Of a stretch of DNA of 64,000 bases, positions 43,043 through 53,027 are shown one piece after another. The DNA lies in assembly GCF_001653515.1 (NCBI RefSeq), contig NZ_LYOY01000029.1:806001-870000 (forward strand). The letters run 5' to 3'. The notes below the pieces were generated by a model. It saw only the letters and a program-made list of their open reading frames with translations, searched no databases and had not been told where the DNA came from. How positions within the stretch are numbered: position 1 is the stretch's first letter; each line of letters opens with the position of its first letter. The DNA is from Streptomyces sp. ERV7 (GTDB taxonomy: Bacteria; Actinomycetota; Actinomycetes; Streptomycetales; Streptomycetaceae). Position numbers and translations under genes: made by a program.

Positions 43043-43206
43043 TCCGCGGCCCCGGGGCAGGCCACCGGAGACGAAGCGACCGCCCGTACGACATGGAGAG
43101 AGCTGACCGAATGCTTGGTATGCTCACCGGCCCCGTCCCCGACGGCGGGCACGAACACCGGCGCCGGCTCGGGCCGAGCACGGGCACACCCCACGGAGAC
43201 CGCGGT

Positions 43207-43731
43207 ATGGCCCCTGACGACGCGTCCGCGGAGTTCCACGACTTCTTCGAGCGCCACCACGCCGAACTGGCACGCCTCGCCCGCCTGTTGACCGGTGAGG
43301 CGGACACCGCCGACGACCTGGCCGCCGACGCCTTCGTCGCGCTCTGGCACCGGTGGGACCGGGTCCGGGGCGCCGACCACCCGGTGGCCTACGCCCGCGG
43401 CGTGGTCACCAACATGGCCCGGGCCCGCATCCGCGCTCTCACCCGCGAACGGCGGCGCATCCACCTCTTCTGGGCGGCGTTGCCGGGCCGTGCGCAGCAC
43501 CCCGACGTGGATGCCGTCATGGACGTGCGCCGCGCGCTGGCGCGACTGCCGTTCCGTAAACGTGCGTGCGTCGTGCTTCGCCACGCACTGGACCTGTCGG
43601 AGAAGGACACCGCCCTCGCCCTCGGCACATCCGTGGGTACGGTGAAGAGCCAGACCTCCAAGGGCATGGCCGAGCTCCAGCGCCTCCTCGGGGCGCAGGC
43701 CGCTGAGGAACTGACCGGAACGAGGAACTGA
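43207..43731 (+). CDS. SigE-like ECF RNA polymerase sigma factor
   Basis: A 174-residue ECF sigma factor. Region 2 is LARLLTGEADTADDLAADAFVALW with the following RVRGADHPVAYARGVVTNMAR, and region 4 is LPFRKRACVVLRHALDLSEKDTALALGTSVGTVKSQTSKGM. The LF.A.-type pattern places it with the actinobacterial SigE family (small, no C-terminal extension). ATG 43207 follows GGAG by eight bases. It overlaps the next gene (TGATG), whose membrane product may be its partner. Confidence 0.9.
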   Translation: MAPDDASAEFHDFFERHHAELARLARLLTGEADTADDLAADAFVALWHRWDRVRGADHPVAYARGVVTNMARARIRALTRERRRIHLFWAALPGRAQHPDVDAVMDVRRALARLPFRKRACVVLRHALDLSEKDTALALGTSVGTVKSQTSKGMAELQRLLGAQAAEELTGTRN

Positions 43732-44453
43732 TGGAGGACCTGAAGCGTCTGCTCCGGGACGCGGCGGCGGCTCACGAGCCCGACCGGGACGGCATGCTGG
43801 CGCGCGTCCGGCACGGCATGTCCGACAGCCCCCGCCCCCGCCGCCATACGGCAGGGCCCCTCTCCTGGCCCCGCGTCACCTTCGCCACCCTCGCCTCGAC
43901 GGCAGCGCTCGCGGTGGGCGGATACGCGATCGCCATCACCGTCCAGACGGGCGGTCCCGGACGGGAGGTCGCCACGGCCCCGGCAGCGCCGTCACCCCCG
44001 TCCACGGCGGACGGTGCGCGCACCCCTTCGACCCCTCCCCACGTACAGGACGGGCCGCTCCGGTCCGAAGGCTCCGTCGACCCCCACGCCAACGCCTACT
44101 GGGCCCAGAGCAACATCACCCTCCACGCCGCGGTGCCACTGGACACGCTCACGCTGGAGGTCCGCATCGCCCAGACGGGCGGTGTGGCCTCCACCGGCGC
44201 CTGGCGGACCCTGCCCGCGGGCGACTTCACCCTGGCCACCACTGACGAGGGTGGTGCCCTCATCTACCGGTGGACCCTCAAGCCGGGCCGGACCGTCGCC
44301 CCGGGACGGCACGTGTTCGCCGTGCAGTACAACCACGCCCCCGGCTCACGGGCCGCGACCGCCGATGCCTACGCCGTGACGGCCACCGCGACGAAGGGGC
44401 AGCGGTACACCGTCACCGGAACGTTCCGCGCGGCGCCGGGCGCGGGGGGCTGA
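43731..44453 (+). CDS. Single-pass membrane protein paired with the ECF sigma factor
   Basis: A 240-residue protein: a short cytoplasmic N terminus (MEDLKRLLRDAAAAHEPDRD), one membrane helix (FATLASTAALAVGGYAIAI), a Pro/Ala/Thr linker and an extracytoplasmic beta-rich domain (SNITLHAAVPLDTLTLEVRI, GALIYRWTLKPG). The short N terminus could bind the sigma factor, but I see no ZAS-type zinc motif. The outer domain looks like a sensor or binding module. Confidence 0.75.
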   Translation: MEDLKRLLRDAAAAHEPDRDGMLARVRHGMSDSPRPRRHTAGPLSWPRVTFATLASTAALAVGGYAIAITVQTGGPGREVATAPAAPSPPSTADGARTPSTPPHVQDGPLRSEGSVDPHANAYWAQSNITLHAAVPLDTLTLEVRIAQTGGVASTGAWRTLPAGDFTLATTDEGGALIYRWTLKPGRTVAPGRHVFAVQYNHAPGSRAATADAYAVTATATKGQRYTVTGTFRAAPGAGG

Positions 44454-44476
44454 GGCGGGCACGGGCCACGCCGGAC

Positions 44477-44492
44477 GGGCCCCCGGGGGCCC
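44477..44492. terminator. G/C palindrome between convergent genes
   Basis: GGGCCCCCGGGGGCCC, a perfect 16-bp palindrome in the 70-base gap between the convergent membrane-protein and pectinase genes. It has no loop or T-run, so its terminator role is only probable. Confidence 0.4.
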
Positions 44493-44523
44493 CAGCCCCG
44501 AGGGCACCGTCGCTCCTGCCGGT

Positions 44524-46575
44524 CTACGGCGTCCAGTCGCCCAGCCAGGCCGAGACCGTCTGGGATGCGGCCTGGGGGTCGGTCAGATGGGGCCGGTCGG
44601 TGCTCTTCGGACCGGCGCCCGGACCGGTGTTCCTGTACTCGGCGAAGCGGTCGTCCTTCCAGGAGAAGCCGCCCATGTCGCTCCAGGGAGTGCGCTTGAT
44701 CGCGGCGCTGAGGGTGGAGTCGCGGACGGTGGTCTGGGGATCGGCGGTCTTGTCACCGCCCGGATGCCAGTTCCGGCCGAGGCTGAAGGAGGAGGCGCTC
44801 ACGTCACCGTTGACCGTGGAGCGGTTGATGAGGATGCCGTGGCGGCCCGCCTGGGTGCTCGGGGCGGTGACGTAACCGGCCGAGGTGCCGTTCCAGCGCT
44901 TCTTGAGGGTGATGACCGACTGGTCGATGACAGCGGTGGCACGGCCGAAGATGAAGTCGACGTTGCCGACTACGTAGGAGTGGGTGACGTATACGCGGCC
45001 CGGCTTGTCCTTCGCCGCGGTTTCCAGTTCCAGGGTGTCCTGGTCGCCGGTGACGATGAGGCCGTCCAGCACGATCCTGTCCGCGGTCGTGAGCAGGGCG
45101 ACTGCCTGGTGGTCGTTCATGGACTGGTGCGCGGCCTCGTCGAAGTCGTTGGAGACGGTGAGGTTGCGCAGCTGGGAGTCGTCCGAACGGATGGCGACCG
45201 TGGCGCTGCCCGGAGTTCCGTACGGGCCCGAACCGTCCGGCTTCTGCGTCCCGGCCGCATTGCCGTACACGATCGTCGTGTCCTTGCGGCTCGCGCCGGA
45301 GCCCTGGATGGTGAGGTGCGGCTTGCTCGCCGGAACGTCGACCGTCTCGCGGTACGTACCCGGCTTGACCGAGATGACCACGCGGGAGGGGTTCCCGACG
45401 GGCACGGCGTCCACCGCGGCCTGGACCGTCCTGAACTGGCCGGTGCCGTCCTTGGCGACGGTGAGGGTCCTGGCGGCGGCGTTGGTCGCGGCCGCCTTGC
45501 CCAGGGAACTCCTCGGGCCCGCTCCGGACTTCACCAGCGCGGGCACGTCGCCGGCGGCGTCCGGGGTGTAGCCGTAGTACTTCTTCGGGTCGAAGGCCGT
45601 ACCGCCGCCGCTCTCGTTGCGTCCGCTCGTGCCGGAGAAGAGGTTGCCGCGCTGGGTGAGAGCGGCGGTGGCGTCCCTGATCACGGGGTTGTTCATGCCC
45701 TGGAAGTAGGAGTTCTCCAGCAGCATCCGCGTGCTGCCGCGTGCGTAGTTGCCGTAGGAGGACTTGATGGAGGTGCCCGGGGCGTCTTCCAGGAAGTTGT
45801 TGTAGAGGTGCGCGTGGGCGGCGTTGTCCGTGGACGGGTTGCGCTGCTCGGTCTCGCGGATCCAGTTGTGGTGGATCGTGATGTCGGTGACGACATTCGG
45901 TGTCCACCCGATACCGAAGGCCTTGTTGGCGTTGCTGAGCCTGTTCCAGGACACCGTCACGTACGTGCTGTCCTTGCGGACGTCGATCAGTCCGTCGGCG
46001 GTGTGCCGCAGGTCGTTGTGGTCGATCCACACATGGTGGGCCCCGTCCATCTGGATGGCGTCGAAGTCGTGCTCCTTGTCGTTCCACACGCCCTGGTACG
46101 AGTCCCCGATCGTCAGGTTTCGGATGATCACGTTGTGAACGCCCTGGCCGAGGAAGAAGCCCCCGCCGACGATGCGCCCCAGGGTCCCGGAGCCGATGAT
46201 CGTCTTGTCCGAAGCGACCTTGATCTCCTTGCCGACGGGGACCATGGTGATCGGGCCCGCGACGACGATGACGTACGGCTCCGGGGCGCCGGCGTATTTC
46301 TCAAGGTCGGCGAGCGTGCTGACGGTGACGGTCCTGCCACCCCGGCCGCCGTAGGTACCGTTCTGCCCGAGAGCGTCGACCGAGGCGAACCCGTCGGCGG
46401 CGGCGGTCGCCCAGGTCGGAGCCTCCGCCGCCGCGGCCTTCTCCTCTTCGCCCGGCCCCAGTCCGAACACGGACCCGTACGCCAGGACTCCGGAAGCGGC
46501 CAGCGCCAGCGGCACGCCGATGGCCAGGGCCGTGTGCGGTCTGCGATGACGGGCCGTGCGGCGGTTCGCACTCAT
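44524..46575 (-). CDS. Secreted pectate lyase (PL1)-pectinesterase (CE8) fusion
   Basis: A 683-residue two-enzyme protein with a signal peptide (about 1-40; TALAIGVPLALAASGVLAYG). The N-terminal PL1 beta-helix (about 55-350) has NVIIRNLTIGDS, HHVWIDHNDLRHTADGLID and VTVSWNRLSNANKAF. A linker leads to the C-terminal CE8 pectin methylesterase (about 385-680) with GQFRTVQAAVDAVP, PGTYRE, HQAVALLTTADRIVLDG, GDQDTLE and the catalytic-Asp strand VGNVDFIFGRA. Demethylation and cleavage of pectin are thus coupled. ATG 46575 has a better ribosome site than ATG 46593. Confidence 0.92.
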   Translation of the reverse strand: MSANRRTARHRRPHTALAIGVPLALAASGVLAYGSVFGLGPGEEEKAAAAEAPTWATAAADGFASVDALGQNGTYGGRGGRTVTVSTLADLEKYAGAPEPYVIVVAGPITMVPVGKEIKVASDKTIIGSGTLGRIVGGGFFLGQGVHNVIIRNLTIGDSYQGVWNDKEHDFDAIQMDGAHHVWIDHNDLRHTADGLIDVRKDSTYVTVSWNRLSNANKAFGIGWTPNVVTDITIHHNWIRETEQRNPSTDNAAHAHLYNNFLEDAPGTSIKSSYGNYARGSTRMLLENSYFQGMNNPVIRDATAALTQRGNLFSGTSGRNESGGGTAFDPKKYYGYTPDAAGDVPALVKSGAGPRSSLGKAAATNAAARTLTVAKDGTGQFRTVQAAVDAVPVGNPSRVVISVKPGTYRETVDVPASKPHLTIQGSGASRKDTTIVYGNAAGTQKPDGSGPYGTPGSATVAIRSDDSQLRNLTVSNDFDEAAHQSMNDHQAVALLTTADRIVLDGLIVTGDQDTLELETAAKDKPGRVYVTHSYVVGNVDFIFGRATAVIDQSVITLKKRWNGTSAGYVTAPSTQAGRHGILINRSTVNGDVSASSFSLGRNWHPGGDKTADPQTTVRDSTLSAAIKRTPWSDMGGFSWKDDRFAEYRNTGPGAGPKSTDRPHLTDPQAASQTVSAWLGDWTP

Positions 46576-46710
46576 AGGGAGTTTCCGTTCCATGAAGAGA
46601 AGAAGGGACGATTCGGTGTCAGGTTGCCGCCGGGGCTCGAAAGGGTTGCCGTGCTCGGCGAGAAACGAGAAACGGTTGTCAGCGGCGCGTGCGGCGGCTC
46701 TCCCGGCCGG

Positions 46711-49248
46711 CTAGATGCCCGCGGGCCGGGCCAGCCCCGCGACCTCGGCCGCGGTCAGCGTCCTGCCGTAGACCCGGAAGTCGTCCAGCGCCCCGCGCAG
46801 GTACGGATCGGGGTACTGGGACCTGCCGAGGTACGCGGAGCGGATGCGGTTGCCGAAGTAGCGCGGTTCCACGGTGATGCCCGTGTTGCGCCCCGCCTCC
46901 CGGCCGTCCACGTACAGCGTGGCGGTGCCCCTGCCGTAGGTCACGGCCACGTGGACCCAGCGGTCCGTGGGCAGCGCGGCAGCGTCGATGCGCTGCTCCG
47001 CTCCGCCCCCGCCCGCGGTGATGGCGTACCGGAGGGTACCGGTGTCACTGCGCGGGGTCAGGAACATGTTGGCGGTCACGCCGGTGCCGATGTCGAAGAT
47101 CCGGCTCCAGACGGCAGGCTGACCGGCCAGGTTGACCCAGGTGGCCACCGAGTAGGCGGAGGCGCCCGCCAGCAGGTCGTCGGCGAGGACGACGTGAGCG
47201 TCGGTGCCGTTCAGGGCCACGGCGCCGCCGTCGCGTCCCTGCGGCGACCACGTGGCCCCTCCGGCCAGCCGGGCGTTCTTGCCGTTGCCGGTCGCGTCGG
47301 CGCCCGTCGTGCCGGATGTCTCGTCGAAGCGGTGCCAGGCGGCGAACTGCGGGGGCGGGGAAGGCGGTTGGCCGGTCAGCCAGTAGACGCTGTAGTGCTG
47401 GTGGTGGACACGGGCGACGGGGAGCAGGGTGACCGGTTCGCCGTCGGCGCTCGCTGTGAAGGTCAGCGGATCGGTTGCCGTCTGCCGGACCGAGGCGGTG
47501 TCCAGGCGGGGCAGCCATGGCTCGGCCCGGTTCCCGTACGCCCCGGCCAGCACGACCGGCCCGTGCAGGATGGCCTTGACGTCGGGGTCGTCGGGGGTCG
47601 CCTCGACGGTGGTCCGCATGGGCAGGGTGACTTCGACCCGGTCGTTCGTACGCCACGCGCGGTCGAGCACCAGGCGGCTGCCGGCCTCTGGGCGGTCGGG
47701 CAGCGTACGGCCGTTGAGCTTGACGCGGGCACCCGTGCACCAGGTGGGGATGCGGACGAGGAGTTGATGCCGGGCACTTCCGGCGGTGACCGTGAGCAGC
47801 GTCGCGGACTGGTCGGGCAGGCGGGTCGTCTGCCGCCAAGTGATGCCCTTCTCCTTCCAGATGACCTCGGACGCGATGAACAGGTTGACCAGCAGTCGCT
47901 GGTCGTCGTGTGTGTAGACGGTGTCGGCGAGCTTGGCGTGCGTCTCCATTCCGGTGCCGTGGTCGCAGGAGAAATTGTCGTAGTCGGTGGAGTACGCGTT
48001 CGGGTCCGGGCCCATGAAGGACGGCTGTTGTTTGAAGGAGCCGGGGGCGAGACCGGTGTAGTAGATGTTGAAGCCGTGGGCGGAGTCGGGGTCCTGCTCG
48101 CCGAGCATCTGGTTGAGCAGGGTGCGTTCGTAGTAGTCGAGCAGGTCGGTGCGGTCCGGCGCGTGGAAGTGCAGCAGCCGGGTGAGCTTGAGCATGTTGT
48201 AGCTGTTGCAGTTCTCGCAGGTCACGTCGGACAACTGGCCCGCGATCACGTCCGGTTCGTGGAACGCCTCGCCGTTGCTGTTGCCGCCGATGACGTAGGT
48301 GTGGTGGCCGGTGACGATCCGCCAGAAGTTCTCTCCGATCGCGCGGTAGCGGTCGGCGAGCCCCTCCTCCCACAGTCGCATCGCGCCGATCATCTTGGGG
48401 ATCTGCGTGTTGGCGTGCAGTCCGGCGAGCCGGTCCTCGTTCCTGGCCAGCGGGTCGAAGACGCGGGTGTGCGTGAAGCGCTCGGCGACGGCGAGCCACT
48501 TCGCGTCGCCGGTGAGCGCGTGCAGATCGGCGAACACCTCGTTCATACCGCCGAACTCCGTGTCCAGAACCCGCTGCATCTGCTCGTGCGACAGCTTCGC
48601 CGTCCGCCGGTCCACCCAGTCGCCCTTGCGGACCACCAGGTCGAGGGCCTGACGGTTGCCCGCCAGCCGGTACTGGTCGATCAGCCCGGCCATGACCTTG
48701 TGCAGGGTGTAGTACGGCGCCCACACCCCCGTACCGGCCTCCAGGCGGTCGAAGAAGCTCTCGGGGAACGCGGACAGATAGCCCTGTCCGAATCCGGCCG
48801 GCACGGACGCGGCCTGGCAGTCGGCGAGTGCGGCGACCAACCGGCGCCCTTTGTCGCGCAGGGCCGTGTCGCCCGTGCTCGCATGGGCCAGGGCGAGAGC
48901 GGAGAGAAGGTGCCCGGTGGAATGACCACGCAGTTCGCTGTCCGGCCCCTCCCACCCGCCGCAGGGCTGGGCACTGCCGGCCAGACCGACGTTGCGGCGG
49001 AAGGTGTGCAGCAGCCGGTCGATGTCGACGAAGCGCAGATAGGAGGTGTTCCGCTGCTGGTTGTCCCGGAAGGGGCCGGCCAGCAGGGTCACCGCCGCCA
49101 AGGGGAAGGGCTGGACGGGCGTGGCCGCCTGCGCCGCCCCGGGGAGCGGCGCCGCGTGGGCCGTCGGGCCGTCGATGGCGGCCAGGGCGGCCGCCGTGGC
49201 CGCACCGGCCGCGGCCAGGAACGGTCGTCTGCCAAGGGATGAGGCCAT
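46711..49248 (-). CDS. Secreted GH127-like beta-L-arabinofuranosidase with C-terminal LamG domain
   Basis: An 845-residue exported enzyme with a twin-arginine-like signal (SSLGRRPFLAAAGA). The GH127/DUF1680 (alpha/alpha)6 barrel spans about 45-450, with RGHSTGHLLSALAL, YYTLHKVMAGLID and the zinc-region TCENCNSYNML (Glu345, Cys347). A beta-sandwich follows, then a LamG/concanavalin-like domain from about 640 (WHRFDETSGTTGADATGNG, YSVATWVNL, LRGALDDFRVYGRTL). The second metal motif reads NFSCDHGTG (Cys428, Asp429), where many relatives have two adjacent Cys. GGAGG precedes the ATG. It would act on arabinan side chains of pectin. Confidence 0.88.
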   Translation of the reverse strand: MASSLGRRPFLAAAGAATAAALAAIDGPTAHAAPLPGAAQAATPVQPFPLAAVTLLAGPFRDNQQRNTSYLRFVDIDRLLHTFRRNVGLAGSAQPCGGWEGPDSELRGHSTGHLLSALALAHASTGDTALRDKGRRLVAALADCQAASVPAGFGQGYLSAFPESFFDRLEAGTGVWAPYYTLHKVMAGLIDQYRLAGNRQALDLVVRKGDWVDRRTAKLSHEQMQRVLDTEFGGMNEVFADLHALTGDAKWLAVAERFTHTRVFDPLARNEDRLAGLHANTQIPKMIGAMRLWEEGLADRYRAIGENFWRIVTGHHTYVIGGNSNGEAFHEPDVIAGQLSDVTCENCNSYNMLKLTRLLHFHAPDRTDLLDYYERTLLNQMLGEQDPDSAHGFNIYYTGLAPGSFKQQPSFMGPDPNAYSTDYDNFSCDHGTGMETHAKLADTVYTHDDQRLLVNLFIASEVIWKEKGITWRQTTRLPDQSATLLTVTAGSARHQLLVRIPTWCTGARVKLNGRTLPDRPEAGSRLVLDRAWRTNDRVEVTLPMRTTVEATPDDPDVKAILHGPVVLAGAYGNRAEPWLPRLDTASVRQTATDPLTFTASADGEPVTLLPVARVHHQHYSVYWLTGQPPSPPPQFAAWHRFDETSGTTGADATGNGKNARLAGGATWSPQGRDGGAVALNGTDAHVVLADDLLAGASAYSVATWVNLAGQPAVWSRIFDIGTGVTANMFLTPRSDTGTLRYAITAGGGGAEQRIDAAALPTDRWVHVAVTYGRGTATLYVDGREAGRNTGITVEPRYFGNRIRSAYLGRSQYPDPYLRGALDDFRVYGRTLTAAEVAGLARPAGI

Positions 49249-49305
49249 GAAATCCTCCGCATGCCGAGGGTGTGAGGCGGGATCCCGTTCTCTGTCTCAC
49301 CGGAT

Positions 49306-49323
49306 CGTTCGATATATCGAACG
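49306..49323. promoter_or_regulatory. 18-bp perfect palindrome upstream of the arabinofuranosidase gene
   Basis: CGTTCGATATATCGAACG, 58 bases upstream of the GH127 start, in locally AT-rich DNA. It has the form of a dimeric repressor operator (GntR/IclR-like). No cognate regulator is adjacent. Confidence 0.65.
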
Positions 49324-49490
49324 TGGTGCGACATCTCGTGCACTGCTCTACGGTAGAGGTCTGGCCGATGGTGTCAATGGGGCTGTTCCAGCCGGGAGTT
49401 GACCGCATCCCGGGATCAGGCCCGGCCCGGCCCGTCCTCCTGGTGAGACGCCCCCGCCCCGCGGACGACGCGCCGCGTAGGGTCCCCCGC

Positions 49491-49793
49491 ATGTCGCAGC
49501 CGATCCAGCTCATCATCCACATCGCCACCCTGCCCGGCCGGGGCGGCGAGCAGGCCACGGCCTTCGAGCACCTCGCGCCCCTGGTGCGGGCGGAGGAGGG
49601 ATGCCTCCAGTACGACCTCCACCAGGTCGCGGACGACCCCGACCGCTTCGTCCTGATCGAACGGTGGGCCTCGCCCGAAGCCCTCGCCGCCCATGACGTC
49701 AGCCCGCACATGATCGCCGCCGACGCGGCGAACACCGCCTTCCGTGCGAAGCCGGCCGAGGTCTTCCGCCTCGTCGCGGAACCCATAGCCTGA
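49491..49793 (+). CDS. Antibiotic-biosynthesis-monooxygenase (ABM)-domain protein
   Basis: A 100-residue ferredoxin-like alpha/beta protein of the ABM/YgiN type: IQLIIHIATLPGRG, HLAPLVRAEEGCLQYDLHQ, RFVLIERWASPEALAAHDVSPHM. These cofactor-free proteins oxidise quinols or act as small-molecule handlers. The start at ATG 49491 was chosen because the ABM fold begins directly after it; there is no strong ribosome site. Confidence 0.82.
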   Translation: MSQPIQLIIHIATLPGRGGEQATAFEHLAPLVRAEEGCLQYDLHQVADDPDRFVLIERWASPEALAAHDVSPHMIAADAANTAFRAKPAEVFRLVAEPIA

Positions 49794-50005
49794 CCGCCGA
49801 GCGGCTCGCCCTCGCGGCTGCTGACGCACGACCGGCGGGCCATGGTGGCGCCGGACGCTCGGCGGACCATGAGCCGTCGCGTCGCACCCCCCCATGGCGA
49901 GATCGTGACATTCCGTCGCTAGGGTGACGAGAGGTGCGGCGGGGGCCACAGGTGCGTGTGGGGCGAGAAGACGCGGAGCACGGGGGACGGAGTGAGGAGT
50001 ACGAA

Positions 50006-51307
50006 GTGTGGGACGGGGCGCGACCCGACCAGGCCGGGCGGCTGATCGCGGGGCGCTATCGGCTCGTCGAGCAGATCGGCCGCGGCGGTATGGGCACGGT
50101 GTGGAGGGCCGAGGACGAGCTGCTCGGTCGCCACGTCGCGCTCAAGAAGCTGCACCTCGCGCCGCATCTGGGCGACGACGAGCGCGCCACGCTCCACGAG
50201 CGCACCCGGCGCGAGGCGCGCAGCGCCGCCCGGATCACGCACCCGAACGTCGTGGTCGTGCACGACGTGGTGGAGGACGAGGGGCTGCCGTGCATCGTCA
50301 TGGAGTACGTGCCGTCCCGGACGCTCGCTGACGTACTGAAGAAGGACGGTCCGCTGGATCCCGGCGAAGCCGCCAGGATCGGCCGGAGCATGATCGCCGC
50401 GCTGCGGGCCGCGCACGCCGCCGGGGTCCTGCACCGTGACGTCAAGCCCGGCAACGTGCTGCTGGGGGAGAGCGGCCGGGTGGTCCTGACGGACTTCGGC
50501 ATCGCCGTCGCGTCCGGCACGTCCACGCTCACCCGCACCGGCGAGCTGGTCGGCTCGATCGACTACTGCGCCCCCGAGCGGGTCAAGGGCGGGGATCCGG
50601 GTCCCGCCTGCGACCTGTGGGCGCTGGGCGCCACGCTCTACCAGGCGGTGGAGGGGCGCCCGCCGTTCCGCCGGGCCACCCCCATCGAGACGGCGTACGC
50701 GATCGCCGTCGACCCGCTCGAACCGACACACCGGGGCGGGCCGCTGGCCCCGCTGATCGAGGAGCTGCTGGCCAAGGAGCCGGAGGACCGGCCCACGGCG
50801 GAGGCGGTGGAATCGCGGCTGCGGGAGCAGGAGCTCGCGCCGACCGCGCCCTCAGCCACTGTGGACCCTGTCGACAGCGGTCGCCGCGCCGAGCAGCGAC
50901 GGGGGCAGGCCGACCGGGCGACCCGCCGTCATGGCGCGGAGGGGCGGCCGGGGGGCGCCGCCGAGCCCCGGGACCGGCGTAGTACCGGCGCGACTGCCGT
51001 CCTGGCCCCCGAGGGCGCGGGCACTCTGCCCGCCCCTCGCCGCGCGCGGCGCCGGACCGCCGTCTGGGTGGCCCTCGCCGCCGTCCTTGCCGCCGCGGCG
51101 CTCGGCGGTACGTACATGGCGCTGCACGAGAGGGGCCCCACAGGCGAGGCAGCCCCCGGCGTAACGCCCTCCGGGACGCCCAGGTCCGCACCCGCCGTGC
51201 CGGCGGGCTACCACCTCCCCGAGGGGAAGGGCTTCGGGGGGCCTTCCCGGTCCCCGATTCGTCTGCGGCCGGGTGGGGGCTGGTCGCGCAGTTCCCCGCG
51301 CCCTTAA
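50006..51307 (+). CDS. Membrane Ser/Thr protein kinase with apparently truncated sensor tail
   Basis: A 433-residue PknB-type kinase: glycine loop IGRGGMGTVW, Lys in VALKKLH, HRDVKPGNVLL, DFGIAVAS and GSIDYCAPERV in the kinase domain (about 15-280), a charged linker, and one membrane helix (TAVWVALAAVLAAAALGG). The extracytoplasmic part is only about 55 residues. After GYHLPEGKGF the frame changes to a Pro/Arg/Ser-rich tail encoded by a 26-bp inverted-repeat element. GTG 50006 follows GAGGAG by six bases. The tail looks like an element insertion or deletion that removed the normal sensor domain. Confidence 0.88.
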   Translation: MWDGARPDQAGRLIAGRYRLVEQIGRGGMGTVWRAEDELLGRHVALKKLHLAPHLGDDERATLHERTRREARSAARITHPNVVVVHDVVEDEGLPCIVMEYVPSRTLADVLKKDGPLDPGEAARIGRSMIAALRAAHAAGVLHRDVKPGNVLLGESGRVVLTDFGIAVASGTSTLTRTGELVGSIDYCAPERVKGGDPGPACDLWALGATLYQAVEGRPPFRRATPIETAYAIAVDPLEPTHRGGPLAPLIEELLAKEPEDRPTAEAVESRLREQELAPTAPSATVDPVDSGRRAEQRRGQADRATRRHGAEGRPGGAAEPRDRRSTGATAVLAPEGAGTLPAPRRARRRTAVWVALAAVLAAAALGGTYMALHERGPTGEAAPGVTPSGTPRSAPAVPAGYHLPEGKGFGGPSRSPIRLRPGGGWSRSSPRP

Positions 51308-51434
51308 AGGCAAAAGGCCTGGCCCGGAACCGTTACGCGCGGCGCATACAAAGGCTGAGCCCCGTACTGCCTGTTCGGCAGCACGGGGCTCAGCCACGTG
51401 ATTCCTAGGGGCGCGGGGAACTGCGCGACCAGCC
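51278..51434. repeat. Inverted-repeat element with inner hairpin
   Basis: Two 26-bp arms, 51278-51303 and 51409-51434, are perfect inverted copies (core GTCGCGCAGTTCCCCGCGCC). Similarity extends outward imperfectly for another 10-15 bases on each side (CTGCGG...GGTGG against CCACCGACGG...GCAG). The inner 105 bases hold a separate strong hairpin. I recall similar GGTCGCGCAGTTCCCC repeats as common in Streptomyces intergenic DNA; this was not checked. The left arm is inside the kinase coding frame. Confidence 0.8.
51353..51395. terminator. Bidirectional terminator hairpin between kinase and glyS
   Basis: GGCTGAGCCCCGT (from 51353) pairs with ACGGGGCTCAGCC (to 51395), continued inward by CTGCC/GGCAG. 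It lies between convergent genes and inside the inverted-repeat element. Confidence 0.75.
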
Positions 51435-51475
51435 ACCGACGGCCCGCAGTCGAATACACCGCCCCCGCGGAGCGC

Positions 51476-52858
<1,383 letters not shown>

Positions 52859-52989
52859 GGTGCTCTCTTCATTACGACGACGACGAACGGCGAATGCCCC
52901 AGATTAGCGGCGGCCTCCACCCCTGGATCAAATCGGTATCCCGCTCGGTATCCCCGCACCGCCCGGAGCGGTGCCCGCGACCAGCGTTG

Positions 52990-53027
52990 TTGACAATCGT
53001 TTCCACTTTTGTTGAAAATGACTGTCA
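52990..53027 (+). promoter_or_regulatory. znuA promoter with two Zur boxes, leaderless start
   Basis: TTGACA (52990-52995) and GAAAAT (53014-53019) are 18 bases apart and predict transcription from about 53026-53027, the A of the znuA ATG. TGACAATCGTTTCCA (52991-53005) and TGAAAATGACTGTCA (53013-53027) both resemble the actinobacterial Zur box TGAAAATGATTTTCA. One covers the -35 and one the -10 region, so Zur-zinc would block transcription. Confidence 0.75.

Noticed and set aside
44587..49242. Very long plus-strand open frame (over 1,500 codons) opposite the pectinase and arabinofuranosidase genes
   Set aside because: It is the antisense shadow of two clear minus-strand enzymes with signal peptides and domain motifs; its product is low-complexity Val/Gly/Arg-rich and matches no fold.
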